DNA from: Bacillus sp. X1(2014)
GTDB lineage: Bacteria > Bacillota > Bacilli > Bacillales_B > DSM-18226
Assembly: GCF_007678255.1 (NCBI RefSeq)
Contig: NZ_VEED01000020.1
Coordinates: forward strand, 1 to 64,000
Direction of reading: 5' to 3'
Length of the DNA stretch: 64,000 nucleotides
The notes under the pieces were generated by a model. The model worked only from the letters and a program-made list of their open reading frames with translations. It had not been told where the DNA came from and did not search any database. Positions 35,777 to 44,034 of the stretch are shown here, piece by piece. The position numbers were made by a program, and so were the translations under genes. Within the stretch, counting starts at the first letter, position 1. Each line of letters opens with the position of its first letter.

Positions 35777-36101
35777 AATTATAGATCATCCTATTTTAGG
35801 AAAATTAGACGATAGGCAAAAGATTCCTTTCTCATTTGATGGAAAAGAATATGAAGCCCATGAAAATGAAACAATCGCAGCAGCCATGCTAGCAAACGGT
35901 GCGAGAACACTGCGTTTTCATGAGGAAGGCGGAACACCAAGAGGGTTCTACTGCAATATCGGTCACTGCATGGAATGCCGTGTAAATGTCAATGGTCAGG
36001 CCAATGTAAGAGCCTGTTTAACTGTTGTGACGGAAAATATGGTTGTTGCAAGCGGGAAACAGCATCCTAATATTGTTAAAAGGATGGTGGAGAAGCAATG
36101 A
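35769..36101 (+). CDS. [2Fe-2S] ferredoxin-like subunit of D-hydroxyproline dehydrogenase
   Basis: A 110-aa plant-type [2Fe-2S] protein of the HcnA/SoxA-N class. The ligands are Cys62, Cys67, Cys70 and Cys83 in GFYCNIGHCMECRV and RACL. It would carry electrons within the dehydrogenase complex. The ATG at 35769 overlaps the end of the preceding gene and is preferred to an in-frame start at 35748; it in turn overlaps the following gene by four bases (ATGA). Confidence 0.85.
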   Translation: MTRIIDHPILGKLDDRQKIPFSFDGKEYEAHENETIAAAMLANGARTLRFHEEGGTPRGFYCNIGHCMECRVNVNGQANVRACLTVVTENMVVASGKQHPNIVKRMVEKQ

Positions 36102-37336
36102 TAGATGTAATCGTAGTAGGAGCAGGTCCAGCTGGTTTAGCTGGTGCCATATCCTGTGCTGAAAATGGCTTAAAAGTAACCGTCATTGATGAATTTGTTA
36201 GACCAGGTGGAAGATTACTCGGCCAATTACACCAGGAACCGTCTGGTGAATGGTGGAATGGAATAAAAGAATCAGAGCGTCTGCACAATGAAGCTCAAAA
36301 ACTATCAGTAGATATCCGCTGCGGTGTTTCTGTATACAACCTAGAAAAAGATGGGGTTTCATGGAATGTTCATACTAATATAGGAACACTAACAGCTCCT
36401 TATGTGCTAGTGGCAACTGGTGCAGCTGAGTTTCCAATTCCTGTGCCAGGCTGGACTCTTCCAGGCGTTATGTCCATTGGCGCTGCACAGGTCATGACCA
36501 ATGTACATCGTGTCGAGGTCGGCAAAAAAGGCATCATCATTGGTGCTAACATTCTAGCATTTGCGATTTTAAACGAGTTGCAATTAGCCGGAATTAATGT
36601 GGAACGCATTGTTTTACCTGAAAAGAGCCCGCTTAGCAAAAATGCCGGAGAACCAGAGGAAGTCATGAAGTCGCTTCTAAATGCGGCCCATCTTGCCCCG
36701 TCAGCAATGTTGCGTTTTGGCAGCCGCTTTATGAAAAATGAAGGATTCCGCAAATTAGCAATGAAGTTTTTCCCTAAGGGCGGTGTTAAGGTAAATGGCA
36801 CACCATTGCAGCTTAGAAAAGCAGCTCTTGAAATTCTTGGCAAGGAGCACGTGGAAGGCGTCCTCACTGCAGATATTGATGCGAATGGAAATGTAATCAA
36901 AGGTACGGAAAAAGTATTTGAAGCCGATTTCGTATGTATCGCAGGTGGCTTGTATCCATTAGCAGAGCTTACAGCGGTTGCCGGTTGCCCATTCGAATAC
37001 GTTCCGGAACTAGGTGGACATGTTCCGCATCATTCTGAAAAAATGGAAACTCCACTCGAAGGATTATTTGTTGCCGGAAATATCACCGGAATTGAAAGTG
37101 GGAAAATCGCCATGGCCCAAGGAACAACAGCTGGCATTTCGATTGCAAAACACGCTGGAATAGATAGCGATGATATCAATGAGAAGCTTGAACAGGCAAT
37201 GAAGAACGTTCAAACTGTCCGTCAAAACGCTGCTATCCAATTCAACCCTGACATTGCAAACGGCCGCAGAAAAATTTATGTGCTATGGGACAATCTTTAT
37301 AGGAAAGAACAGGATTCCTTACAGGAGATAGGATAA
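36098..37336 (+). CDS. FAD/NAD(P)-binding subunit of D-hydroxyproline dehydrogenase
   Basis: A 412-aa HcnB/SoxA-like flavoprotein. It has an N-terminal FAD motif (VIVVGAGPAGLAGAISCAENG), VLVATGAAEFPIPVPGW, a second nucleotide site (GKKGIIIGANILAF) and GLFVAGNITGI near the C-terminus. With the two ferredoxin-type subunits and the DadA-like subunit across the divergent promoter it makes up the known heteromeric D-hydroxyproline dehydrogenase type. No membrane segment is present, so the final electron acceptor is not evident. A terminator follows. Confidence 0.86.
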   Translation: MIDVIVVGAGPAGLAGAISCAENGLKVTVIDEFVRPGGRLLGQLHQEPSGEWWNGIKESERLHNEAQKLSVDIRCGVSVYNLEKDGVSWNVHTNIGTLTAPYVLVATGAAEFPIPVPGWTLPGVMSIGAAQVMTNVHRVEVGKKGIIIGANILAFAILNELQLAGINVERIVLPEKSPLSKNAGEPEEVMKSLLNAAHLAPSAMLRFGSRFMKNEGFRKLAMKFFPKGGVKVNGTPLQLRKAALEILGKEHVEGVLTADIDANGNVIKGTEKVFEADFVCIAGGLYPLAELTAVAGCPFEYVPELGGHVPHHSEKMETPLEGLFVAGNITGIESGKIAMAQGTTAGISIAKHAGIDSDDINEKLEQAMKNVQTVRQNAAIQFNPDIANGRRKIYVLWDNLYRKEQDSLQEIG

Positions 37337-37426
37337 ATAAAGTGATTCTGGAATTTCGAACATATACTTACCATCTCTTCTACCATTGACAAAACAATCT
37401 AACCGATAGATGTTACTATTAACAGA

Positions 37427-37476
37427 ACCCACCACGCCTCTTAACAATGCGGACCAAGGTGGGTCATTTTGTTTTT
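37427..37476 (+). terminator. Terminator of the dehydrogenase-subunit operon
   Basis: ACCCACC pairs with GGTGGGT, followed by CATTTTGTTTTT. It lies about 90 bases after the stop codon. Confidence 0.75.
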
Positions 37477-37620
37477 AGAAGAATGCACAAGAGGATCCTG
37501 AAAAAAATCAAGCTAAAGTGAAACCCCCAAAACTGAGATCTATATATAAAAGATTCAGATTATACTGAAAGGATATTGCAGAAGTTAACTATTATCGATT
37601 ATCTGCCATGTCTTTCTCTA

Positions 37621-38505
37621 CTAAAACTTAAGTTCTTTAGTTGTTGTTAGTTTGATCGGGTATCTTACAGCTAATTTTTTGTATTCATCTTCTGTAGTTT
37701 CTTCAAACCCTGCTATGGAAGATGTACAATCTTCTAAAACATAAATTATATAATCATTGTGATTGACCTTTTCAAACTCTTCTACAATCTGTTTAACCGT
37801 CTCTAGAACACAGTGAGACTTAGCCTCTCCACCAATAACTAACCTTTTATAATTCATCAATTTACTTAGCAGATTTTTGTCTGTTAAATCTGTTTTTGAA
37901 TATTCGGGTTTCACTATCCCATACATTTCGGATATAGGATTTAACCCTTTTGTCACGTAGTGTACATCCTTCTCTTTGTATAAAGAAAAAGCAAATAACA
38001 AATTAGATAATTGCGTTTCAATTGCGGCACCAAATGTACCTTGGAGGCAATGGTAACTCCAAATGATTAAGGATTTCTTTCCAGTTGCCTCAAGTTCACG
38101 TAGATACTCTATACTTTCTTTTTCTTGGTAAAGGGGTTTCCAATTACCTTCCAACGCATCTTGATAGGTAATAACTGTAAAAGACTCTGGATACTGTCCT
38201 TTATCATTCACCCACCAAGCAGGATGAAATATTTGCTTCGGCTGATGAATATCTAAGCTCATAAATATGTCATCTATCACATCAATATTTTCATAAACAA
38301 ACTTGGCAAAGTTTCTTACGTCTTGATAAGAGTTTGCAACACCTAAATTCCCTTCTTCCAAGAAATCATTTTGAAAATCAATACCTATTACAGCCACTTC
38401 GTTATTCATTGTTGGATTAGACTTTAAACTTGTTAAATTCGGTTTTTTCGTATTCGCTTTCCCGACTAGATCATCATCAAATAATTCTTCAAATAAAATA
38501 TTCAA
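37621..38505 (-). CDS. Isochorismatase/nicotinamidase-family cysteine hydrolase
   Basis: A 294-aa hydrolase with the catalytic aspartate in VIGIDFQNDFLEEG (Asp43), the metal or substrate histidine region in SLDIHQPKQIFHPAWW, HCLQGTFGAAIE around 152-162, and the nucleophile Cys232 in GGEAKSHCVLET. It is longer than usual nicotinamidases because of an N-terminal extension and a central insertion. The start is TTG 38505 behind AGGAG; ATG at residue 33 is an alternative. It stands alone. The substrate is unknown; an amidase of nicotinamide type would fit with pncB upstream but is not shown. Confidence 0.78.
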   Translation of the reverse strand: MNILFEELFDDDLVGKANTKKPNLTSLKSNPTMNNEVAVIGIDFQNDFLEEGNLGVANSYQDVRNFAKFVYENIDVIDDIFMSLDIHQPKQIFHPAWWVNDKGQYPESFTVITYQDALEGNWKPLYQEKESIEYLRELEATGKKSLIIWSYHCLQGTFGAAIETQLSNLLFAFSLYKEKDVHYVTKGLNPISEMYGIVKPEYSKTDLTDKNLLSKLMNYKRLVIGGEAKSHCVLETVKQIVEEFEKVNHNDYIIYVLEDCTSSIAGFEETTEDEYKKLAVRYPIKLTTTKELKF

Positions 38506-38669
38506 TTAGTCCACTCTCCTATAAAAACCTAATGTTATTAACGCCTTCATTTTCTGCCACCGCTTCAACCATTTTTCGTCCATGATACAAAATATTCTAG
38601 GGCTCTTACACATTTTCCTTTTTTAAAAGGCTTTGTTATAACTGAATGTTGATTGCAATGTAATAGTGC

Positions 38670-38712
38670 CTTTTAAAAAGAAAAAGCCCGTCCCGATGGA
38701 ACGAACTTTCTT
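38670..38712 (-). terminator. Terminator after dgkB
   Basis: GTTCGTTCC pairs (with G-U pairs) with GGGACGGGC, followed by a TTTTTCTTTTT tract on the minus strand. Confidence 0.75.
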
Positions 38713-39652
38713 AACTATATCTTTTCCCCGCTTCCCAATCTGTTGGGCGGTCATTCGGGCGAATATCTTCAAGTGGCACAAACACCTCTAAGTGACGATA
38801 GAGGTTTTCAAATTCAGCTGGTAACAATCCGCCAAACTCACCATCCAAGTTTAACTGAACTTTTTCCGTGGCATGAACCTTAATCCGGTTTGCCTGTGTG
38901 TAGATAACATTTGGATCATGGATATGATCCCCGCGAAGAGCTAGTGTCGCAATCCGAATAAATTCAGCAAGATTCGTCTTCTTCAAAATCAGAAGCGAAA
39001 ATAGCCCATCGTTAATGGAGGCATCAGGTGCTAGTTTTTCAAAGCCGCCAATGGAATTGGTCAGCCCGACAAGAAACAGCATCGCCTCGCCCTCAAATAA
39101 CTTCCCATCATACTCAATCGACACCTTCGAAGGCTTAATGGAAGGAAGCATTTCCATTCCTTTTAGATAATAAGCCAATTGACCGAGCATCGTTTTTAAT
39201 TTACTTGGTACTTCGTATGTAATCTCGGTGATTCTACCGCCGCCAGCAATATTAATAAAATACCGATCATTGATACGCCCAATATCGACGGGAATCATTT
39301 CCCCTTTGGTGATAATATCCACTGCCGCTCCAATATCTCTTGGAATTTGCAGAGCTCGGGCAAAATCATTCGTCGTACCTGCCGGAATAATCCCTAATTT
39401 CGGTCGATATTCCTGTTCAGCGAGACCGTTAACCACTTCATGAATGGTTCCGTCGCCGCCAGCTGCAATAACAATATCATACTTACGCTCTACAGCTATC
39501 CGTGCTGCTTCCGTCGCATCCCCTGCACCTGTTGTCGCGTGACATGATGCTTCATATCCAGCCAATTCTAGCTTTTGAAGAATTTCTGGAAGATTCCGCT
39601 TTAGAATTTCACGGCCTGAAGTAGGATTGTAAATCAGTCTTGCTCTTTTCAT
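38711..39652 (-). CDS. dgkB: Diacylglycerol kinase DgkB
   Basis: A 313-aa soluble lipid kinase that phosphorylates diacylglycerol to phosphatidic acid, recycling diacylglycerol made during lipoteichoic acid synthesis. It shows RARLIYNPTSGRE at the N-terminus, the catalytic GGDGTIHEVVNGL, PAGTTNDFARAL and the C-terminal NLDGEFGG. In B. subtilis it sits between gatB and rlmCD; here both are still in the window but many kilobases away. Confidence 0.92.
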   Translation of the reverse strand: MKRARLIYNPTSGREILKRNLPEILQKLELAGYEASCHATTGAGDATEAARIAVERKYDIVIAAGGDGTIHEVVNGLAEQEYRPKLGIIPAGTTNDFARALQIPRDIGAAVDIITKGEMIPVDIGRINDRYFINIAGGGRITEITYEVPSKLKTMLGQLAYYLKGMEMLPSIKPSKVSIEYDGKLFEGEAMLFLVGLTNSIGGFEKLAPDASINDGLFSLLILKKTNLAEFIRIATLALRGDHIHDPNVIYTQANRIKVHATEKVQLNLDGEFGGLLPAEFENLYRHLEVFVPLEDIRPNDRPTDWEAGKRYS

Positions 39653-39833
39653 CGTTTCATCATCCTATTTTTGAAATCAACATCGGTAATAGCTATCCGC
39701 TCACTTCAATATTCTACCAATTATTATTCTTGCTTACAAACATCAAGACATGCGTATATACTATATTACCTTCAAACATCCATCTCTTATCATAACGTTT
39801 TTTTATTTTTTTGCAAAAATAGACTCAAGATTT

Positions 39834-40754
39834 TTACTGATTTGTTTGAAGACTAATATCATAAGCATCCGCAATGCTGATGTGATACTTTCCTTCGCCA
39901 GACTGATATACCGCATTTTTCCTGCCATTATCGATTCCATCAGCCGTCTTTACCTTTGAGACCCTCCAGTCACCCTCCTTTCCTCTTACCTCTCCTACAC
40001 CCACTGCATCAATTTTCAAATTACTTTTTGCGGGTACATTGATCGCAATGGATGAGGCTCTCTCGATATTCCAGTCGCTGACAAGAGAGCGCGGCTTTAA
40101 GATCAGTGAATTATCACTGCCTATCACTTCAAGCTTCACATCATTTGGAACCAGCAGTGTCGCTGCAACCTCCCCATATGCATGGAAAGGACCAATTTCG
40201 TTTGGCAGTGACTTCATGTTTAAATAAAGTGTATCCCCCTTTTGATTTACGGAAACCAGATCCTCTGCATTTTTTAATAACTCTGCCTTCTTGGAGGTTT
40301 GCAGCCGATAGGTGCCGAACATCGAAACCTCTTTTCCATCGGTAGATTCGACCGTCATCTGATGGTCCACCGTCCTAACCACCACTCGTTTGATACTGTT
40401 ATCCATTTGGTAGGAAAAAGCAGGCAATTCGAACGAGCGCTCTTCCCTTGCCATCACTTCTTCAGCTTTATCCAAGATGCCTGTCGTACTTACGATTGCA
40501 AATACAATCCCCGCCATTCCGATGACACCTACAAAGAAGATACTTAGGAAATCATATTTTAACACCGGCTTTTCCTGTCGTGACAAAAATAGATAAAGGA
40601 GAATCTCTATCCCGAGGACGACCAATAATAGCGGCCACCAAGCTGTCATTACTTGGACAAGTTCTAACCCTAAAAACTTTGAAAAAAAGAGAAAGAGGCC
40701 AAGAAATAAAAGCGAGGCCCCCATTGAAAATGTTCCAACACGCCAAGTTCTCAT
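39834..40754 (-). CDS. Membrane protein with C-terminal beta-rich envelope domain
   Basis: A 306-aa protein. Three hydrophobic segments lie at about residues 10-32, 36-58 and 68-92. A ~200-residue beta-strand-rich domain follows (FGTYRLQTSKKAELL, LYLNMKSLPNEIGPF, AATLLVPNDVKLEVIGSDN) of the kind seen in LiaF/YvlB-like 'toastrack' or putative-adhesin proteins. It is the last gene of the ECF sigma operon and overlaps the 31-codon gene by four bases. It probably senses or buffers envelope stress, by analogy only. Confidence 0.7.
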   Translation of the reverse strand: MRTWRVGTFSMGASLLFLGLFLFFSKFLGLELVQVMTAWWPLLLVVLGIEILLYLFLSRQEKPVLKYDFLSIFFVGVIGMAGIVFAIVSTTGILDKAEEVMAREERSFELPAFSYQMDNSIKRVVVRTVDHQMTVESTDGKEVSMFGTYRLQTSKKAELLKNAEDLVSVNQKGDTLYLNMKSLPNEIGPFHAYGEVAATLLVPNDVKLEVIGSDNSLILKPRSLVSDWNIERASSIAINVPAKSNLKIDAVGVGEVRGKEGDWRVSKVKTADGIDNGRKNAVYQSGEGKYHISIADAYDISLQTNQ

Positions 40755-40846
40755 GCTTCTTCCCCACCCTTTCTTTTTCTAAACAGGAACCCAATCCCAA
40801 ATCCGATTATAGCTGCACCTGCAATTGTTTTTCCCCATTTACTCAT
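40751..40846 (-). CDS. 31-residue membrane microprotein
   Basis: The product starts MSKWGKTIAGAAIIGFGIGF and ends RKRKGGEEA, with one glycine-rich hydrophobic helix (about 6-22) and a basic tail. Its ATG lies inside the last codons of the TM2-repeat gene (ATGAGTAA) and its stop overlaps the next ATG (ATGA). GGAGG is 10 bases upstream. The double overlap in a coupled operon is good evidence that it is translated. Function is unknown. Confidence 0.68.
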   Translation of the reverse strand: MSKWGKTIAGAAIIGFGIGFLFRKRKGGEEA

Positions 40847-41918
40847 GCTTCTTAGCCTCCCGCTTTTGTTTGCTTCCAGATAAAAGCTTAATTCCCCCGC
40901 CAATCAACAAGAGACAAACAAGTCCTGTTTGAAGATATCCTTGGACCCAATACATCACATCAATATTGATAAGCCTGTTTAGGAATGGTGAAAAAGCTGG
41001 AAGAAAGATGTTCATCACGAGATAGTAAAGACCCATTAAGACAAGCCCGATGCCAACCCATTTTTGATGATTGAGGAAATATGCAATAATTGGTACATCC
41101 TCAATCGTTTCTTCCCCGTATCTTGAAACCTTTTGCATTGCATCAAAAAAGCTGTAAAACCAGATAATCGGAATTAAGAATAAGAAGATCCCTAGTCGTA
41201 ATGTATCTAATATATAAATGGAAAACAGAAACGCGGCCATTAATTGAATTCCACGGCGCTGCAGACCAAGATACAGATGTCCCGCCCCTGGAAAAATCGC
41301 GAGAAAGGTCGCAATTGATTTGCTCTTTTTACCATCTTCCCGGCGCATCTCAAAGTCTTCAAATATCGTCCGGTCAACAAGTTCCTCTCCGCGCTGTTTT
41401 TTGTTTACCTGCTGCACAGCGTCAAAAAATCCATACACCCAGATAATTGGCAGAGCTGCCAGAAAGACCATAAATTCAGCGCGGTTGGATAGGGCTGTCA
41501 CAAATATGACCATGACCCCAAGTCCTAGGAAAGTCGCCAAAAGCGTTAATCCCCTGGTCATTAACCCAATTTGGAAGTGGCCTAAACCTGGGATAAATGA
41601 TAAAACAATCGTATAAAACCGTTCTGAATCTTGGGAAGCCTGGCTTGGCTGCCCCTCTAGATTAGCTGACTTCAGCGCCTTCTTATGTTTGGAAACCTGC
41701 ACCCCCATGTCAATAAAACTAACGAGGTAAAGGAACAATCCTAACATAAAGGTCACGATGGCAACTTCCTCATTATTCGTAACCAACCCAATGACAGTGA
41801 CGAATGCCAATCCCATCACGGTTAGTAGATAAAATACGCCGCGAAACATATTGCCGAAATAAATATGGCCAAGACCTGGAAATAAGGACAAGGTCAATGC
41901 TTTTGTCGGATTTTTCAT
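40839..41918 (-). CDS. Triple TM2-repeat membrane protein
   Basis: A 359-aa polytopic protein in which a TM2-like motif occurs three times: SLFPGLGHIYFGNMFRG, SFIPGLGHFQIGLMTRG and AIFPGAGHLYLGLQRRG, each followed by two hydrophobic helices. The end is KQKREAKKHE. Single TM2 domains are common and poorly understood; a three-fold repeat is unusual. Four-base ATGA overlap with the anti-sigma gene places it in the ECF operon. Confidence 0.75.
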   Translation of the reverse strand: MKNPTKALTLSLFPGLGHIYFGNMFRGVFYLLTVMGLAFVTVIGLVTNNEEVAIVTFMLGLFLYLVSFIDMGVQVSKHKKALKSANLEGQPSQASQDSERFYTIVLSFIPGLGHFQIGLMTRGLTLLATFLGLGVMVIFVTALSNRAEFMVFLAALPIIWVYGFFDAVQQVNKKQRGEELVDRTIFEDFEMRREDGKKSKSIATFLAIFPGAGHLYLGLQRRGIQLMAAFLFSIYILDTLRLGIFLFLIPIIWFYSFFDAMQKVSRYGEETIEDVPIIAYFLNHQKWVGIGLVLMGLYYLVMNIFLPAFSPFLNRLINIDVMYWVQGYLQTGLVCLLLIGGGIKLLSGSKQKREAKKHE

Positions 41919-42433
41919 TTCTTATTTGCCTCCTTTTTTTCTAGTGAATCCATCCATGCAAAAGTTTTATTAATAACGCCCTCCGTCACCGAAGGCTTCT
42001 TTTCCTGAATTTGCGGCTTATCAATCGAATTCGCATACGCCGCTAGCGACTGAAAGACTCCTGAAAAGGTTAATAATAATGTCGCTGCCGCGGCTAATAA
42101 ATAATGAAACACCGCTTGCTGATAAAAAGGTTTTTCCTTCATTTTGGTCATTTTGGTGTCAGGCACCGGAGGAACAATTGACATAGTGTTCAGGTTTCTA
42201 ACGGTGTCAGGCACCACAGTTTTCTGCCTCGAAACCTCTGCCATGACTAAGTCGGTAAAGTCACTACTGTCTGAAAGAATTGGAAGTGATGATTCACTGG
42301 CTTCTACAGCTATTAAATACTGGTCAAGACATTGATCACACGAGTATAAATGGTTTTCTAATTCCTCTTTGGTATTCTCATTAACTTCGTCGTTTACGTA
42401 TTGCAACCACTCTTCAAAACTGTAATGCTTCAT
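41915..42433 (-). CDS. Zinc-finger anti-sigma factor
   Basis: A 172-aa membrane protein. The cytoplasmic N-terminus has the ZAS motif HLYSCDQC (about residues 28-35), and a single transmembrane helix lies near 113-130 (FHYLLAAAATLLLTFSGVF), with an outside tail. It should hold the ECF sigma factor encoded upstream inactive until an envelope signal arrives. The ATG at 42433 overlaps the sigma stop (ATGA) and has GGAGG nine bases upstream. Two copies of GGTGCCTGACACC sit inside the linker coding region, encoding VPDT twice. Confidence 0.85.
   Translation of the reverse strand: MKHYSFEEWLQYVNDEVNENTKEELENHLYSCDQCLDQYLIAVEASESSLPILSDSSDFTDLVMAEVSRQKTVVPDTVRNLNTMSIVPPVPDTKMTKMKEKPFYQQAVFHYLLAAAATLLLTFSGVFQSLAAYANSIDKPQIQEKKPSVTEGVINKTFAWMDSLEKKEANKK
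42155..42215. repeat. Two GGTGTCAGGCACC repeats inside the anti-sigma gene
   Basis: Identical 13-bp near-palindromes at 42155-42167 and 42203-42215, 48 bases apart, lie in the linker between zinc finger and membrane helix. They keep the frame open. Confidence 0.7.
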
Positions 42434-42975
42434 GAAAAATCGTCCTCCTTCCAATTCTTCTTCATCCAATGACGGGCCCGATACAGCTTCGTTTCAATTG
42501 TTTTCACCTGTACATTCTGTTCATCTGCCATTTGCTGATAACTTTTTTCCGCGATGTAAAATCCGTAAATCACATCACGATAATTTTCGGGCAGTTCATC
42601 AAGCTTTTTCCTGACGAGCCTTCTCCGGTCTAGTTCGATAATCTCTTTTTCGACACTGTCTCTCGGTGACCCGGCAGATTGTTGTTCGAGGTCCTCCGCC
42701 ACTTCCTCTCGTCTTCGCACCTGTTTTCGTTTTACATCTATGGCATGATTAACGGCAATTCGAGTCACCCATGTTTTAAATCCTTGATTTTGGTATTGGG
42801 GGAGAGAAGTATAGATTTTCATAAATACTTCCTGTGCGGCATCTTCTGCTTCCTTTTGGTCTCGAAGCACAGCAAAGATGGTCCGGAACACATCATTGCG
42901 GTACTTCTCAACCAAAAGTCGAAAGGCATGATCATTGCCGTCCAGCACATTTTCTATTAAGGCTGCATCACTAAT
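42430..42975 (-). CDS. ECF sigma factor of the envelope operon
   Basis: A 181-aa ECF sigma factor (SigW/SigV-like group). Region 2 has DAAQEVFMKIYTSLPQYQNQGFKTWVTRIAVNHAIDVKRK and region 4 LPENYRDVIYGFYIAEKSYQQMADEQ. The start is unusual: the family N-terminus (here SDAALIENVLDGNDHAF) extends upstream of the first standard start, GTG at 42948, which has no ribosome binding site. ATT at 42975-42973 has GGGGGAG about six bases before it. It is the first of five overlapping genes: sigma, anti-sigma, TM2 repeat, microprotein and beta-domain membrane protein. Confidence 0.85.
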   Translation of the reverse strand: MSDAALIENVLDGNDHAFRLLVEKYRNDVFRTIFAVLRDQKEAEDAAQEVFMKIYTSLPQYQNQGFKTWVTRIAVNHAIDVKRKQVRRREEVAEDLEQQSAGSPRDSVEKEIIELDRRRLVRKKLDELPENYRDVIYGFYIAEKSYQQMADEQNVQVKTIETKLYRARHWMKKNWKEDDFS

Positions 42976-43096
42976 CGTTCTCTCCCCCTTTCTTTTTTTC
43001 TTACTACTTAATAGACGAAAGGATAGAAACCTACCCCTACACTATTTAAAAAAATTATTTTTTTAATTCTCTTCATCATACCATGAGGTTGAACCT

Positions 43097-43129
43097 AAAA
43101 ACCGTGCGGGTATCGGCCGCACGGTTTTA
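43097..43129. terminator. Terminator after the pentapeptide-repeat gene
   Basis: AAACCGTGCGG pairs with CCGCACGGTTT, with T residues on either strand. Confidence 0.8.
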
Positions 43130-43136
43130 ACAATTA

Positions 43137-43793
43137 CTATTCTTTAATTTCCAATCCTAATAACCTCGCAAATCCAATCGCCTGATCTGGAGAAACCATG
43201 CATCCGGCCACACTATCAAGTGATAGATTTAAGCGGTTAAACTTACAAGTACTTAGGTCCACTCCTTTTAGTGTAGTACCAGTAAAGTTCACATCATCAA
43301 GATCGGAATCTTTAAAATCAAGTTTATTAAATTTGGCTTCGTAGAAATCAGCACTCCTAAGAGAACAATTTTCAAATCTCATTTCCTTCAAGTCGGCATA
43401 TCCAAACGAGCCCATATTCAGATTACAGTTTTCAAATAGGACATTCCTTAGGGTAGCATCTGAAAGATTTAACCCTAATAATTTGCAATCACGGAACTCG
43501 ACCCGGTGGATAATTCCATCCGTAAAATCCACATTGGATAGATCGCATCGTTCAAAAATCACATCGGTTAATTGAATAAAGCGAAACGAGCCATCGAGGA
43601 AGGTAACATTTCTAAACACTACCTCTTCGAATCTCACTTTTTCAACTTCCTCTTGTGAGATCGAACAGTCGCTTATAATCGCCATGTTAATATAAGAATC
43701 TTCTCTATCATTATAATCAAATGGAGTTAAGCTGGAGGGCATTTTCGGTTTTTGAATTTTTAGCTTCTGACTCAAATCGATCATCCTTTTCAT
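43137..43793 (-). CDS. Pentapeptide-repeat protein
   Basis: A 218-aa protein with about 25 A(D/N)LxF-type repeats from residue 50 to 190 (DLSNVDFTDGIIHRVEFRDCKLLGLNLSDATL is represented by its opening DLSNVDF), which fold into a right-handed quadrilateral beta-helix. Some members (Qnr, MfpA) mimic DNA and shield gyrase; most Bacillus members have no known role. It has no signal peptide. The start at 43793 or the ATG nine bases further in are both possible. Monocistronic. Confidence 0.8.
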   Translation of the reverse strand: MKRMIDLSQKLKIQKPKMPSSLTPFDYNDREDSYINMAIISDCSISQEEVEKVRFEEVVFRNVTFLDGSFRFIQLTDVIFERCDLSNVDFTDGIIHRVEFRDCKLLGLNLSDATLRNVLFENCNLNMGSFGYADLKEMRFENCSLRSADFYEAKFNKLDFKDSDLDDVNFTGTTLKGVDLSTCKFNRLNLSLDSVAGCMVSPDQAIGFARLLGLEIKE

Positions 43794-44034
43794 AGGTATT
43801 AGTGGTATATCATCTCAATAGAAGAACTAGACGGCCCATTAAGGCCATCGGAATATCTTCTCATGAACTTGCATAGGTATTAGCAACTTGGCCAAAATCT
43901 ATTGATCACATTTCGAATGATCCCTTTTCTTTACATAAGACTCAGAATTCTACAAAATAATACCACTTAAATATGATAGAATCTAGGAATAATGGGAATT
44001 TACTACTAAAATACTGGTTGAGGGAATGATGCAT

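Noticed and set aside
36400..36900. 166-codon frame opposite the FAD subunit gene
   Set aside because: Antisense to a conserved flavoprotein; no start signals.
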